Source: Stentor coeruleus | Taxonomy: Eukaryota; Ciliophora; Heterotrichea; Heterotrichida; Stentoridae | Assembly: GCA_001970955.1 (NCBI GenBank) | Contig: MPUH01000449.1 | Coordinates: forward strand, 1 to 53,760 | DNA length: 53,760 nt | Reading direction: 5' to 3' | Shown here: in pieces, positions 20,235-29,960 of the stretch | Numbering within the stretch: the stretch's first letter is position 1 | Layout: each line of letters opens with the position of its first letter | Program-made: the position numbers and the translations under genes | Notes under the pieces: model-generated | The model's input: the letters and a program-made list of their open reading frames with translations, nothing else | Told to the model about the DNA's origin: nothing | The model's database searches: none

Positions 20235-21257
20235 TCATTCATTAATCACAACAACCTGAGTTAAAGCCGGTAAAGTGACAACCAACACCCCAACATCAGT
20301 CGAAAAGGCAATCCTCTTATCAAAAACACACAAAAAATAAGGATACCCCATAGTAAAATAAAACTGTTGCCTATACTCCTCAGTAAGTTCCGTAAATTCA
20401 GTAATATTATGCGAACAAATCATCCCTTGTTTATCCCAAACACATATATTGCAATTATAATCAATAGAAATAAACAATATTTTTTCTTCATTCGAATTTT
20501 CAGCCTTATAATGATTTTCTCTTTGAATATCTTTGCTTTTAACCTTAACCCAATTCAATGCAACAATATCTGAATAATGAGTCCCAATAACTTGTCTAAG
20601 TACAGTAGTTGCAATATCAATAAGTTCAATAATCCTAAAATCTCTAACTATAACTAAACAATCTTGTACAAGTTTACAAAACCCAATCTGCCCATAACTT
20701 TTAGGAAATATTCGTATATCTTTAGTTTCTGTAGTAATAAAATCAAAATACTTAAAAACTCTATCTTTACCTGCCCATTCCATCCAAAGAAGTCTATCCC
20801 CATCAAAATCATAAGGTACAGTATGATGTTTAAAAGGTAATATAGGGTATTTTTTTTTAGTTTGTGTTGATATATGAGTAATAATAAGACCTTCAGTACT
20901 ATTTTCACTTAAAGGCATCACACATACTAAATCTTCTTTCATTAATACTTGAGTTGATAAACACATATCATCTGAATGAGGGAAATCATGATGAATCAAT
21001 TGTTTATGTGATGTAGGACTTGTCATACTAATACAATATCGATCACCTACTGATATATATAAATTGTTTTCTTTTGATACATAAACACCTCTTATACATT
21101 CTTCACTAAATTCAGCTAAAACTATTTCTTGTTGTGAATGGAATGTATAAAATAAAATCCTTCCTATAGAACTACCGTATATAAGTCCATAATTGTTCAT
21201 ACTTAATCCAAGAACTGGGTCGGCAAATCGAATATCTATGAAAAAATCAAGACTCAT
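20235..21257 (-). CDS. Beta-propeller-like protein
   Basis: A 340-residue protein made of repeated short beta segments, such as LSMNNYGLIYGSSIGRILFYTF, ENNLYISVGDRYCIS and ILFISIDYNCNICVWDKQGMICS. The last resembles a WD40 strand pair with a terminal WD. Repeats are too diverged to count safely. A scaffold or binding role is all that can be inferred. Ends with TGA (VVVINE then stop). Only 50 bp separate it from the deaminase gene to the right, which faces the same way. Confidence 0.6.
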   Translation of the reverse strand: MSLDFFIDIRFADPVLGLSMNNYGLIYGSSIGRILFYTFHSQQEIVLAEFSEECIRGVYVSKENNLYISVGDRYCISMTSPTSHKQLIHHDFPHSDDMCLSTQVLMKEDLVCVMPLSENSTEGLIITHISTQTKKKYPILPFKHHTVPYDFDGDRLLWMEWAGKDRVFKYFDFITTETKDIRIFPKSYGQIGFCKLVQDCLVIVRDFRIIELIDIATTVLRQVIGTHYSDIVALNWVKVKSKDIQRENHYKAENSNEEKILFISIDYNCNICVWDKQGMICSHNITEFTELTEEYRQQFYFTMGYPYFLCVFDKRIAFSTDVGVLVVTLPALTQVVVINE

Positions 21258-21307
21258 ATGCTTTTTTATTATGAATTTTTGTTTTTTTTATTGATAAGAA
21301 TTAAAAA

Positions 21308-22342
21308 CTACTGAAGGGTTAAGGCATAATTATCTATCATCAGATAAAAATCTTCTTTGATATTACTAGGGAGGAATGAAGCTGTAAAAGAATCTTTTGC
21401 TAGTTTAATGAGGATTCGCTTTGATTCAGCCTCTCCTTTGAATGAGAAAATATCAGCTACAGTCATGTAGTTTTTGTTTAGAAAACCCCCAAGTAATGGT
21501 GGGTCGTCTGAGTTTATTGTGATTTTGATACCTTTTTCTAATAGCTCGTTTATCACGTGTTTACCTTCGAAAAATGTTTTCAGAACATTAAGATGGTAGT
21601 TAGAAAGAGGGCAAACGGTCAGCCAGATGTCGCTGTCAGCTAAAAACTTAACTAAATACGGGTCATTTAAACATCTGACTCCATGGTCGATTCTTTTAAC
21701 TTTCAGATGATACAAAGTGTCAATTATACACCTAGGGTCTCCGAATTCTCCAGAATGCGCTGTGAAGTTTTTGTAACCGATTCTCCTAGCTTCATCATAA
21801 ACACTTTCAAAATTCCTAGCAGGGAAGCCAACTTCAGGTCCAGCGATACCTAAGCCAATAATTTTATCTTTATACGGAATCGAGTCTCTAAGTGATTTAA
21901 GATTTTTTTCTAAAGGTAAATGTTTAACCAATGTTAATATCCAGTTCGACTTAACACCCAAGTTTTTTTCTGCATCAGCTGATGCTTGAAGTAATGGTTC
22001 AATAACTTGTGAAAACTCAAATCCCTGATCCTGATATAAAACTGATGCAAACGCGACCTCTGAATACAAAATGCACTCTTGTTCACAAACTTTAAAATAC
22101 TCATACGCTATTTCATATAAATCTGTAGGGTATTTGACCACACTACAATTTATATCGTAAACTTCAACAAATTCCATAAAGTCTGAGTAATTGCTTCTAC
22201 GACTTTCTAAATATTCTCTAGTCCCAACATCAATACCATTTCTTTCAGCTAATTTAAGCAGTAAATCAGTAGTCATTGTGCCTTCAAGGTGAACATGAAG
22301 TTCTGTTTTAGGCAATTTAGCTATAAACTCTTCCATTGACAT
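21308..22342 (-). CDS. Adenine deaminase-like enzyme (adenosine/AMP deaminase superfamily)
   Basis: A 344-residue protein from ATG (MSMEEFIAKLPKTELHVHLEG); the two codons before it start with GTG. Metal and catalytic motifs are H16/H18 (HVHLEG), H196 with E198 in HSGE, H220 in RIDHGVRC, and D279/D280 in NSDDPP. RIDHGVRCLNDP, LTVCPLSN and INSDDPPLLGG favour the adenine deaminase (fungal Aah1/bacterial Ade) branch over classical adenosine deaminase, so the expected reaction is adenine to hypoxanthine in purine salvage. The usual HAGE is HSGE here. The substrate cannot be settled from sequence alone. Confidence 0.85.
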   Translation of the reverse strand: MSMEEFIAKLPKTELHVHLEGTMTTDLLLKLAERNGIDVGTREYLESRRSNYSDFMEFVEVYDINCSVVKYPTDLYEIAYEYFKVCEQECILYSEVAFASVLYQDQGFEFSQVIEPLLQASADAEKNLGVKSNWILTLVKHLPLEKNLKSLRDSIPYKDKIIGLGIAGPEVGFPARNFESVYDEARRIGYKNFTAHSGEFGDPRCIIDTLYHLKVKRIDHGVRCLNDPYLVKFLADSDIWLTVCPLSNYHLNVLKTFFEGKHVINELLEKGIKITINSDDPPLLGGFLNKNYMTVADIFSFKGEAESKRILIKLAKDSFTASFLPSNIKEDFYLMIDNYALTLQ

Positions 22343-22608
22343 CCACACTTTTGAATTATAACAATGCCTCCATAAGAAAAAAACTCATGAGTTTTAATGG
22401 ATAAAAAACAGGTAATCTAATAAGTTTTCATATAAAAAAAAACCCAAAATTTTATGTGGTTCGGTTTTTAGTATATCAGAATTAAAGTTTCCATATATCT
22501 TATTATTTTTTATCAACTTTTAACAAATACACAAATCGCCCGGGCTTTGTACAAAATTATTTTTTTCATATAAAACCATTTGAATTCTAACTACTTACTA
22601 ATAAGATT

Positions 22609-23973
22609 TTATCTTTTTTTGGGATACTCATCCTGCCCTGAACTAAATCTTTTCGCTGGGAGTTCAACATTTGCCGTAGCATCAGTACTTGGATTGTACA
22701 TCTGACTAGAAACCGGCCTATTATAAGTTTGTGGTCTTTTGCCTGAAAATGCACTGGGTGTTAGATGTGTTTCTAGGTATTTAACACGATTTTCCATAGC
22801 TTGTTTATGTTCTACACCAATAGTCGCTTCAGTTTCATCTCCTAATGCATCCATTCTTATACACAAAGCACATTTAGCGGCTAAAGTTCTAGAAATTTTT
22901 CCTTTGATATTAGGTGTTGCTGAACCAACTATTGAAGCATGATAAAGTAAACCATATTTTGGGGTATCATGCTTTGTCCTTATTGCCCTAAAAAGAGCTT
23001 TTTCAGCACCGAGGATTTGAATTGTACTTGCTGGGTGTTTTGATAAATTAACTAAACTACCAGCATGAGCTATAAGCCTTGCACCAACAATTTCCCCTAC
23101 TAAGACTGTAAGATTTGGTGCTATAGCTTGCATACGGTTTTTCAAATATTCTGATAAGGATATTCTGTATTCTGAAAGAGAAATAACTTGATCACAAAGA
23201 CTTTTTATATGCTCGATATCGTTTTCTGTTATTTCTGTACCCATAGAAAGTTCAGCTGCTTCTTTTACTTCAGATTCGATTTCTTTAGGTACAATCTCCC
23301 CCATATCGGTACTTTTGCAATTAATCCTTTGTCCGATAGTTTTAACACATTTTGCATATACCAAATTATCTGTAATCACCCTAGCAAGTTCAGGAAAATG
23401 CCAAGAATACCATTCTCTAAGTTTCATAGAGTAGTTATTTAATTCTTTATCAATATCATCAAGTAAATTCACAGCCTGGACAATCATTGTGTCGATTTTA
23501 TCCACAGAAAATTTTAATGTATGTCTGCATATTGAATGTGCTAAACCAAGTGACATAGCTTTTTGTTCAGTTTCTGTAAACCCAGAAAGTAGCCCTTCGA
23601 TTTGTGATCTTATCCCACGGACTAATTCTAAATACTGCGACCCTTGAATACATTTGATACCAAGTTTTTCTTCAATGACCCTACAAAGTTTTTTATCAAG
23701 GACTAACAATTCATCTTCAATACCTTTGCTTACGATGTTGTTCTTTAAAAATTTCCTAAGAGACTTTGAAAGTTTACTATTTAAAAGTGCTGAGACGGCT
23801 TTCAAGGCTGATTTCGAGTCGTTGAATTTGTCAAAAGCTTTGAGTTTTACGAGCTTTGTAGCTTTTTCGAGGGTTGAGAACTCTTCAGCTAGGTCGTCAA
23901 CTTTTTTCAGCTTTTTCTCTTTCAGGACTTTGAAAAGAGCAAAACCTGCGGCTGTCTCAAAAAGAACCAACAT
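22609..23973 (-). CDS. NOP58: NOP58, core protein of box C/D snoRNPs
   Basis: A 454-residue protein beginning MLVLFETAAGFALFKVL, the characteristic NOP5/NOP58 N-terminus. A coiled coil follows, then the Nop domain with LVGEIVGARLIAHAGSL, KHPASTIQILGAEKALFRA and KYGLLYHASIVG. The C-terminus is short, with a few basic residues (PKKR), rather than the long KKE/D tail of animals and yeast. Paralogue NOP56 is less likely given the N-terminus. It scaffolds fibrillarin for rRNA 2'-O-methylation in the nucleolus. Confidence 0.93.
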   Translation of the reverse strand: MLVLFETAAGFALFKVLKEKKLKKVDDLAEEFSTLEKATKLVKLKAFDKFNDSKSALKAVSALLNSKLSKSLRKFLKNNIVSKGIEDELLVLDKKLCRVIEEKLGIKCIQGSQYLELVRGIRSQIEGLLSGFTETEQKAMSLGLAHSICRHTLKFSVDKIDTMIVQAVNLLDDIDKELNNYSMKLREWYSWHFPELARVITDNLVYAKCVKTIGQRINCKSTDMGEIVPKEIESEVKEAAELSMGTEITENDIEHIKSLCDQVISLSEYRISLSEYLKNRMQAIAPNLTVLVGEIVGARLIAHAGSLVNLSKHPASTIQILGAEKALFRAIRTKHDTPKYGLLYHASIVGSATPNIKGKISRTLAAKCALCIRMDALGDETEATIGVEHKQAMENRVKYLETHLTPSAFSGKRPQTYNRPVSSQMYNPSTDATANVELPAKRFSSGQDEYPKKR

Positions 23974-24012
23974 TTTTTTTATAAGATTTTTGGGTATAAA
24001 GATTTTTATGCA

Positions 24013-24477
24013 TTAATTAGATTTAAGTTTTCTGAGTTTTGGTATAAGATTTTTATATGATGCAAGGCGAAAGTGTTGTAATTGAGAATGGCTTGGGTTT
24101 TTAGTAAAAAGTTTATCAAGATCACTTGTTGAGTTTATACAAGATTGGGATTTATTGTATTCTATTTTTTTAGGGACGTTTATGCTTCTGAAAGAAAGTC
24201 TGGCATTTTGAAGTTTAATTTTTTTACGAGCTGGGCTCATGTCGTAGAGTTTTTCGTAGTTTTGGCTGATTCGGCAGTGGAGGACTTGTTTGGATACTGA
24301 CCTTTGCTCTTTTTTGAGCAATAATTGGCATAATCCTTGCTCAACTTTTAACGATTTCATGTGTTTTAAGTACATTTTACTTGGCTCTCGACGGTCTTTT
24401 AGAATATTTTCTTTGAGAATATATTGGTTTGTAAGCTTCATTTGGGGGTATTTTAACGGTAATTCTTTGAAATCCAT
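24013..24477 (-). CDS. Small basic protein of unknown function
   Basis: A 154-residue protein from ATG (MDFKELPLKYPQM). The open frame continues 12 codons upstream to a TTG. It is rich in Lys, Arg, Ser and Leu, and no domain was recognised. It lies just 39 bp upstream of the NOP58 start, on the same strand. Confidence is moderate because it rests on an open frame with normal codon use only. Confidence 0.5.
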   Translation of the reverse strand: MDFKELPLKYPQMKLTNQYILKENILKDRREPSKMYLKHMKSLKVEQGLCQLLLKKEQRSVSKQVLHCRISQNYEKLYDMSPARKKIKLQNARLSFRSINVPKKIEYNKSQSCINSTSDLDKLFTKNPSHSQLQHFRLASYKNLIPKLRKLKSN

Positions 24478-25577
24478 TATATGAAGTCCTAATGATGGAG
24501 ATGAAAGTATCAATGGTGTCGGTTTTGGAATCTGAGTTTTTATTGAAAAGTACAGTTTTTATTGTGGATTTGATAGGTTTTTGAATATGTTGTGGGGTCA
24601 AGTTAGAGATTATATAAAAAAATGTGTAACTACTTTGTGTGGAAAGATAATAGATGTAGATAGTGTTTTTTTATGGTAGAAGAAGCTATTATATGTAGTT
24701 TTTTTATGGATTAAGATGCTTTTGATGTGCTAGGTTTTGGATGCAAAGATATGGGAAAATAATTTTATGGATTTTGATAATTTTATGGTTAACACCCTAA
24801 TTTAAATTAAGAGAAAAACTATTTAGGAATTATGCGGACTGGGAGTATAAGAAATAAATAGAAGTTTGTAGAATGTATTAAGAGTACTTGAGGATTTATA
24901 AAGGAAGAAAAATAAAAAATGTTGAGGAGGATTCTGTTGATTATTTCTAGGATCAAACTAAAATATAATGATAGGATAAAGGTGTGTGATGAAAGAGTAA
25001 AGCAATTATCTGAAATCACAAAAGTAATAAATAGTGCAAAAATGAACTAAAGCAGAGTATTAGTTTATTAAATTATATGAAAAGAGTTCTATAGTTAGTA
25101 ACTTTATAATAATTAAATAGCTATTAATTGTTTTATTTATGATAATGGCAAAATAAAATTTCAAAACAAATGCTTAGTTTGTACTAAAACTGTGATAAAA
25201 AATAAGTGAAATGAGTAACATATTGAAAAATTCAGTAAAAACATTAAAATATTTATAAATCAGTTTGCTTCAATCATACAAGTGTATCTTTTAGCCATAA
25301 CAAAAAAAGTTATAAAGCTTACAACAAAGACATATATATAAAACAAATAATCTTCTGACTTAGCATGTCATAAATAAAATATTTCAGAAGATAGTTTGTC
25401 CCACACCAAAATCACTGTGAAAAGGTTTACCTTAGTGGTTCCTTAAGTCAAACTGTATAATTTCTCAATACTATAAATTATATTATATAAAATATTCAAT
25501 ATATCTCTAAGTAAAATATAATTAAAAGCAGTTTATCACAAATATACTTACAAAAATAACTATTAACAATTCTTAAT
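24478..25577. other. Intergenic region at the left border of the accessory island
   Basis: The first 300 bp still shows G/T bias. From about 25000 the sequence becomes evenly AT-rich, and the usual A/C-rich half is missing. No gene was recognised. Confidence 0.55.
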
Positions 25578-28448
25578 TTAATCACTATAAATAATCTGAG
25601 GCATTAATAATTCTTCATAAGTTAAATCTTTATTATAAAGATTTTCAAAATTTTCATCAAAAAGTAATATATGATTCATTGTATTCTCCTCAATGTCGTA
25701 TGCTGAAATACCAAATCCTGAACTAAGATAAACTTTATTATAAATTTTACTAGTATAAACTCCAGTAAAAGGAATATTATCAGGTATTTTCAAAATAGCC
25801 ATTTTCTTTCCAGACTCAAAATCCCATACAACAACAGTATTATCATCAGATTCTGAAACTAAAAATTTATTATCTTCTGTTATTCCAACGTTTTTAATTT
25901 TTTTTGTATGAAGTTTATAAGGTAAAGAAAATTTTTTTGTTCTTAAATTTAAAATCAATATTTTTCCCTCACAGTATCCTACAACAACATTATCTTTATA
26001 CCCTATTTTAGCAAAGCAACTTAAATTTGAATTATATTTTTTTACTTTTGCTTTTAGTTTTCTCTCAACAAGATCCCAAATTATTATGTTATTATCAGAC
26101 AATTCGCTTCCTGAACTAGAAATAGCGAAATTATCAGTACTTGTTATTTCAATATAATTTATTTCTTTATCATGACCAATAAGAACTGCTACTTTTTCTT
26201 TTGTTATCAAATCCCATATTATTAAACTTTTATCATCAGATCCTGAGATTGCATATCTGTTATCGCTTGTTAAGGCAATACAGTTTACAGAATAAAGATG
26301 ACCTTTTAGTTTCGCTTCAAGTCGTTTTTCTGGTATATTCCATAAAGTTATTGATGAATTAGAAGATGCTAAAACAAAAAAATTATTGTCACTGGCAATT
26401 ACAACACTTTTTACGATCCCTTTAAAACCTTCAAGTATTGGAACTTGTTGTTTTTCTATAAGGTTATATATATATAAGATTGTCTGGTTAATAGATGTAC
26501 TTATTATGCAGATTGTTTCTTCCATATTAATAGCATGAATCTTATAAATTAATGATTCAAATGGGGGTTTTTTGTCATCTAAATTCCAAAGAATTAATTC
26601 TGATAATGATATTGAAAAACACAGATTGTTTATATTTAATACAACTGCATTTAATTTGGATTTATGCCCTTTCAGCACAGCTATTTGTTGTTTTTTTGAT
26701 AGATTCCAAAGTCGTACAGATTTGTCATCGGACCCTGAGATCACAATCCTATTATCATCAGTAATTGTCACACTATTAATAATTCCTTTATGTCCTTTTA
26801 GCTCTACCTCATATGTTTTTTCAATTATATTCCATACACTTATATTATAATTTCCTAGAACTAAATATCGATTATCAATAGATATTGCAATAGAACTTGG
26901 AGTTATTTTTAATACTTCTTGTCTTTTCTCTAATATATTCCATATTACAACTACATTAGATACTGAAACTAAATAATGATTGTCTTCAGATATAATAATA
27001 TTATTTATTACAGAGTTATGATCTAAAAATTCAAATATTTGCTTTCTCTTGACAAAATTCCATAATTTTATACATTTGCATGAGCTTGTAACAAAAAAAG
27101 AACTATCGTTTGCGATTGCAATGCAAGGATCATATAAATCAGAGATATAAAGAAGAAATTGTTTATTGTATGTAAGCAAATCCCACATTATTATAATTTT
27201 ATCATTGGATATTGATACTAAAACTAAATCATCTTTTGTTATGGCAATACTTTTTATTGAAGTTTTATGGCCTTGAAGTATCGCTTCTTGATATTCTTCA
27301 TTTAAATCCCAAATGACTATTTCTGGATTTGAATTATTAAAATCACTTGACGCCACAAAGCAATTGTCTTTAAATATCGCAACACAATTTATAAAATAAT
27401 AATTCTTTTTAAATTTTATAACTTGTTGGTTTGTACGTAAGCTTAAAACTCTCACTTTATTTGATCCAAATACTACATACTCATTATCAGTTGTTATTGT
27501 AACACAATTTACTTTTTCAAAATGACCTTCAAGCATTATGCTATATTTTGTTTTTGTAATAAGATTCCATATGATAATAGATTTATTATCAGATCCACAT
27601 ACAATAAATGTATCATCACTTGATATAGCAATACTTGCTATATTTTCTTTACGGTTAAAAAGTATTGCTTCTTGGGTTTTGTTATTTAAGTTCCAAATTC
27701 TCAATGTGCTATCCTCAGCTCCTGATATAACAAACTTGTTATCACTTGTTATTGCTACACATTTAACAGGCCCTGTGTGACCTTGAAACACTAATTCTTG
27801 TCTTCTTTCTAATAAATTCCAAATTCTTATAGTGTTGTCTGAACCATTATCTAAATAAGATCCTGATCCTGAAACTAGATATTTGTTGTCGCTCGAAATA
27901 ACAAGACTATTTATTTCAGAAGTATGGCCTTGAATCAATAATCCATATTCTGATTCAATAATATGTGTGTTTGCTCCTTTTAAATTATTTTGTATCAACT
28001 TTGAAATCTTAGTTAACGTTCCTTCGATTTGAGTGTAGCAAGGGTATTCAAACATTAAATTTTTTTTTAGTATCTCTTTAGCTTTTATAAACTCATTCTC
28101 ATCTAAAATAATTTTATTGTTAAGACTATTATATTCACGTCTTAAATTTTCAAGTATTTCAAAAGCTTGTTTAATATATATTTTTAATATTTTAGTAGCC
28201 TTAGAAGTTTCTTTTATTATAAGTTTTTTTTGAAGATCTATAGCTTCATTTGCTGATCTAATTTTTATCTTAAGCAAATTTATTTCTTTGCTTGATAATT
28301 TAATTTGAACTTTTTCAAATAAGCATGAAGTATTATATTTCATGTGATCATCAAAATGAAAATAAGAACATTCACTACAAAGCAATATACTATTACAACT
28401 TGAACATTGTCTTGTTGGTATATTTCCGCAGATGCTACACTTTAACAT
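25578..28448 (-). CDS. B-box-like zinc finger, helical region and about 18 WD40 repeats
   Basis: A 956-residue protein. The N-terminal zinc-binding module has C4, C7, C15, C18, C24, C27, H31 and H35, like a B-box. About 110 helical residues follow. From residue about 170, WD40-like units run to the end. I count about 18 repeats ending in strands such as IRIWNL, LRIWNL, IIIWDL, VRLWNL and VVVWDF, many with GH and S-x-D-x-x-IxIW signatures. That is enough for at least two seven-bladed propellers. The gene is more AT-rich than its neighbours and single-exon. It is probably a scaffold from a lineage-expanded family. The N-terminal layout resembles the gene at 29961. Confidence 0.8.
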   Translation of the reverse strand: MLKCSICGNIPTRQCSSCNSILLCSECSYFHFDDHMKYNTSCLFEKVQIKLSSKEINLLKIKIRSANEAIDLQKKLIIKETSKATKILKIYIKQAFEILENLRREYNSLNNKIILDENEFIKAKEILKKNLMFEYPCYTQIEGTLTKISKLIQNNLKGANTHIIESEYGLLIQGHTSEINSLVISSDNKYLVSGSGSYLDNGSDNTIRIWNLLERRQELVFQGHTGPVKCVAITSDNKFVISGAEDSTLRIWNLNNKTQEAILFNRKENIASIAISSDDTFIVCGSDNKSIIIWNLITKTKYSIMLEGHFEKVNCVTITTDNEYVVFGSNKVRVLSLRTNQQVIKFKKNYYFINCVAIFKDNCFVASSDFNNSNPEIVIWDLNEEYQEAILQGHKTSIKSIAITKDDLVLVSISNDKIIIMWDLLTYNKQFLLYISDLYDPCIAIANDSSFFVTSSCKCIKLWNFVKRKQIFEFLDHNSVINNIIISEDNHYLVSVSNVVVIWNILEKRQEVLKITPSSIAISIDNRYLVLGNYNISVWNIIEKTYEVELKGHKGIINSVTITDDNRIVISGSDDKSVRLWNLSKKQQIAVLKGHKSKLNAVVLNINNLCFSISLSELILWNLDDKKPPFESLIYKIHAINMEETICIISTSINQTILYIYNLIEKQQVPILEGFKGIVKSVVIASDNNFFVLASSNSSITLWNIPEKRLEAKLKGHLYSVNCIALTSDNRYAISGSDDKSLIIWDLITKEKVAVLIGHDKEINYIEITSTDNFAISSSGSELSDNNIIIWDLVERKLKAKVKKYNSNLSCFAKIGYKDNVVVGYCEGKILILNLRTKKFSLPYKLHTKKIKNVGITEDNKFLVSESDDNTVVVWDFESGKKMAILKIPDNIPFTGVYTSKIYNKVYLSSGFGISAYDIEENTMNHILLFDENFENLYNKDLTYEELLMPQIIYSD

Positions 28449-29430
28449 TATTATTATTATAAATTATTCCGAATAAAAATTATACTAAAAAAAGATGGGA
28501 TTTAATTGTAAATGAAATTATCTAAGTAAAATATACTAATTAACTTCATAGATAAAGAGTAAATATATAAACTAATCAACTTTATATCTAAAGAGTAAAT
28601 ATATATTAATTAGCTTCACAACTAAAGAATTTAGTTTTTTTGAGAAAAAATTCGGAATAATTTTTTATGATAATATTGATAAATAAAGGCAAAAATGCTG
28701 AATAATTTTTTTTTTATCTTACAAAGGTATGTTTTAATTAAATTATATATACAGAAACTAGTCTTAAATGCTAGTTTTTATTAAGTAAATAGTATGTTAT
28801 TAATTAGAAATGATTATTTTATAGTATTATTCTGAAGATAAGATTTTAATATTTTATACTATAATGAGTAAGTAAAGAGATTTATGTTTTAAGAAGATAT
28901 AAATAAAGGGTTTGTGTTGAAGTAATTAATGAAAATTAGCTTATTGTTCAAGATAATAAACTAAAATTATAGACTATGGTAAAATAGGCTAAATTTACAA
29001 ATACTAGGGAAATTTTGCTTAAGAGTTTATTGAATTCTTTATATATCATTTGAGTGACTTAGTGTAAAAAGCTAACTGATTTTTATGAAAAAAAAAATCA
29101 AAATTTGATAAGTAAATGCTTGCTTTTAGGAAAATCATTTAAAATTAGCCTGGAAATAAAATAATCAGATTTCAAACTGCAATGATAATTTTATAATCCA
29201 TCAAGGTTTGAAGACTAGGCCAAGCTAACCTAAAAGTGACTTTATAATTTTTTTTCTATCTTAAATAGTCAATCTTATAATATTCGATTTATAATTTTTA
29301 TCTAAAATCTCGAAATTAGATACAAAATCAAACTGTAAGAAAGCCAATAACAATGAAATATACTAATTAATTGTAGAATAATCAAACTCTATTGTAGTAA
29401 CTTAGTACATTAATTCAAATTATTATTATA
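28449..29430. other. AT-rich intergenic region inside the island
   Basis: Uniformly AT-rich with no G/T-to-A/C switch and no open frame. A degenerate tandem repeat lies near its left end (28525-28620). Confidence 0.55.
28525..28620. repeat. Degenerate tandem repeat of about 45 bp
   Basis: Two to three imperfect copies of a unit with TATA-TAAT-AACTT-ATA--TAAAGAGTAA. The motif AAAGAGTAAATATATA recurs about 42-44 bp apart. Confidence 0.5.
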
Positions 29431-29760
29431 CAGTAGAACCTGAGTAAGTAAAAGAGTTTTTTTGAACTTCTAAGGACTTGCTGGGTTGTCCGCGTATACA
29501 GAAGGAAAAAAGCATATCATGCGTAGAAAGAATAAAGAGCCACGACCTTGGTATTCCATCAGAATGATATTAACTTGTGACTTGTTGCAAATCGCTTTAG
29601 TGTATACCTGCAGGAAACGCAAGGAATATGAAAATAGTGCCTCACAGAGGATTTCAGACCTTTTCTTAATAAAAAAACTAGGATATCTCCGCATATTTAG
29701 AATTAGTTTAATTAAGTTTCTTCTTCTTCTTGATCAAATTTTAAAAAAAATACTTTATAG
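29431..29760. mobile_element. Possible transposon end and remnant (pogo-like terminus)
   Basis: At 29429-29430 a TA is followed by CAGTAGAACCTGAGTAAGTA, which resembles terminal inverted repeats of pogo/Tigger-type elements (TA target site, CAGT start). The next 260 bp is richer in G and C than the surroundings. It holds open frames on both strands, including 29486-29779 on the plus strand without a good ATG before HIMRRKNKEPRPW. No matching opposite end (GGTTCTACTG) was found in the window. Its nature as an eroded DNA transposon is inference. A piggyBac C-terminal fragment is a weak alternative for the plus-strand frame. Confidence 0.35.
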
Positions 29761-29890
29761 ATATCAAAAAAACTATTAAGTTATTTGTGAAAAGCTCCTT
29801 TGGCTAAATTTTGATTCTATTTTCAATATCAAAAAAACCATTAAGTTATTTGCGAAAAGCTCCTTTGGTTAAATTTTATTTATATTTTTA
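29761..29890. repeat. 65-bp tandem duplication upstream of the coiled-coil gene
   Basis: Copies at 29761-29825 and 29826-29890 share ATATCAAAAAAAC, ATTAAGTTATTTG, GAAAAGCTCCTTTGG and TAAATTTT. The difference level is low. They end 70 bp before the ATG of the next gene. Confidence 0.85.
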
Positions 29891-29960
29891 ATATTACATT
29901 CCCCGACAATATAATAAAATAATTACTTCAATCTAATTATCTAATGCTATTATAATAATT

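Noticed and set aside
24377-24601. Overlapping minus-strand frame beside the small basic gene
   Set aside because: No ATG start and a shadow frame of 24013-24477. No intron joins them.
29486-29779. piggyBac transposase fragment
   Set aside because: WYSIRMILTCDLLQIAL faintly recalls that family's C-terminus, but there is no upstream DDE match and the nearby terminus is pogo-like with TA. Kept only as a weak alternative.
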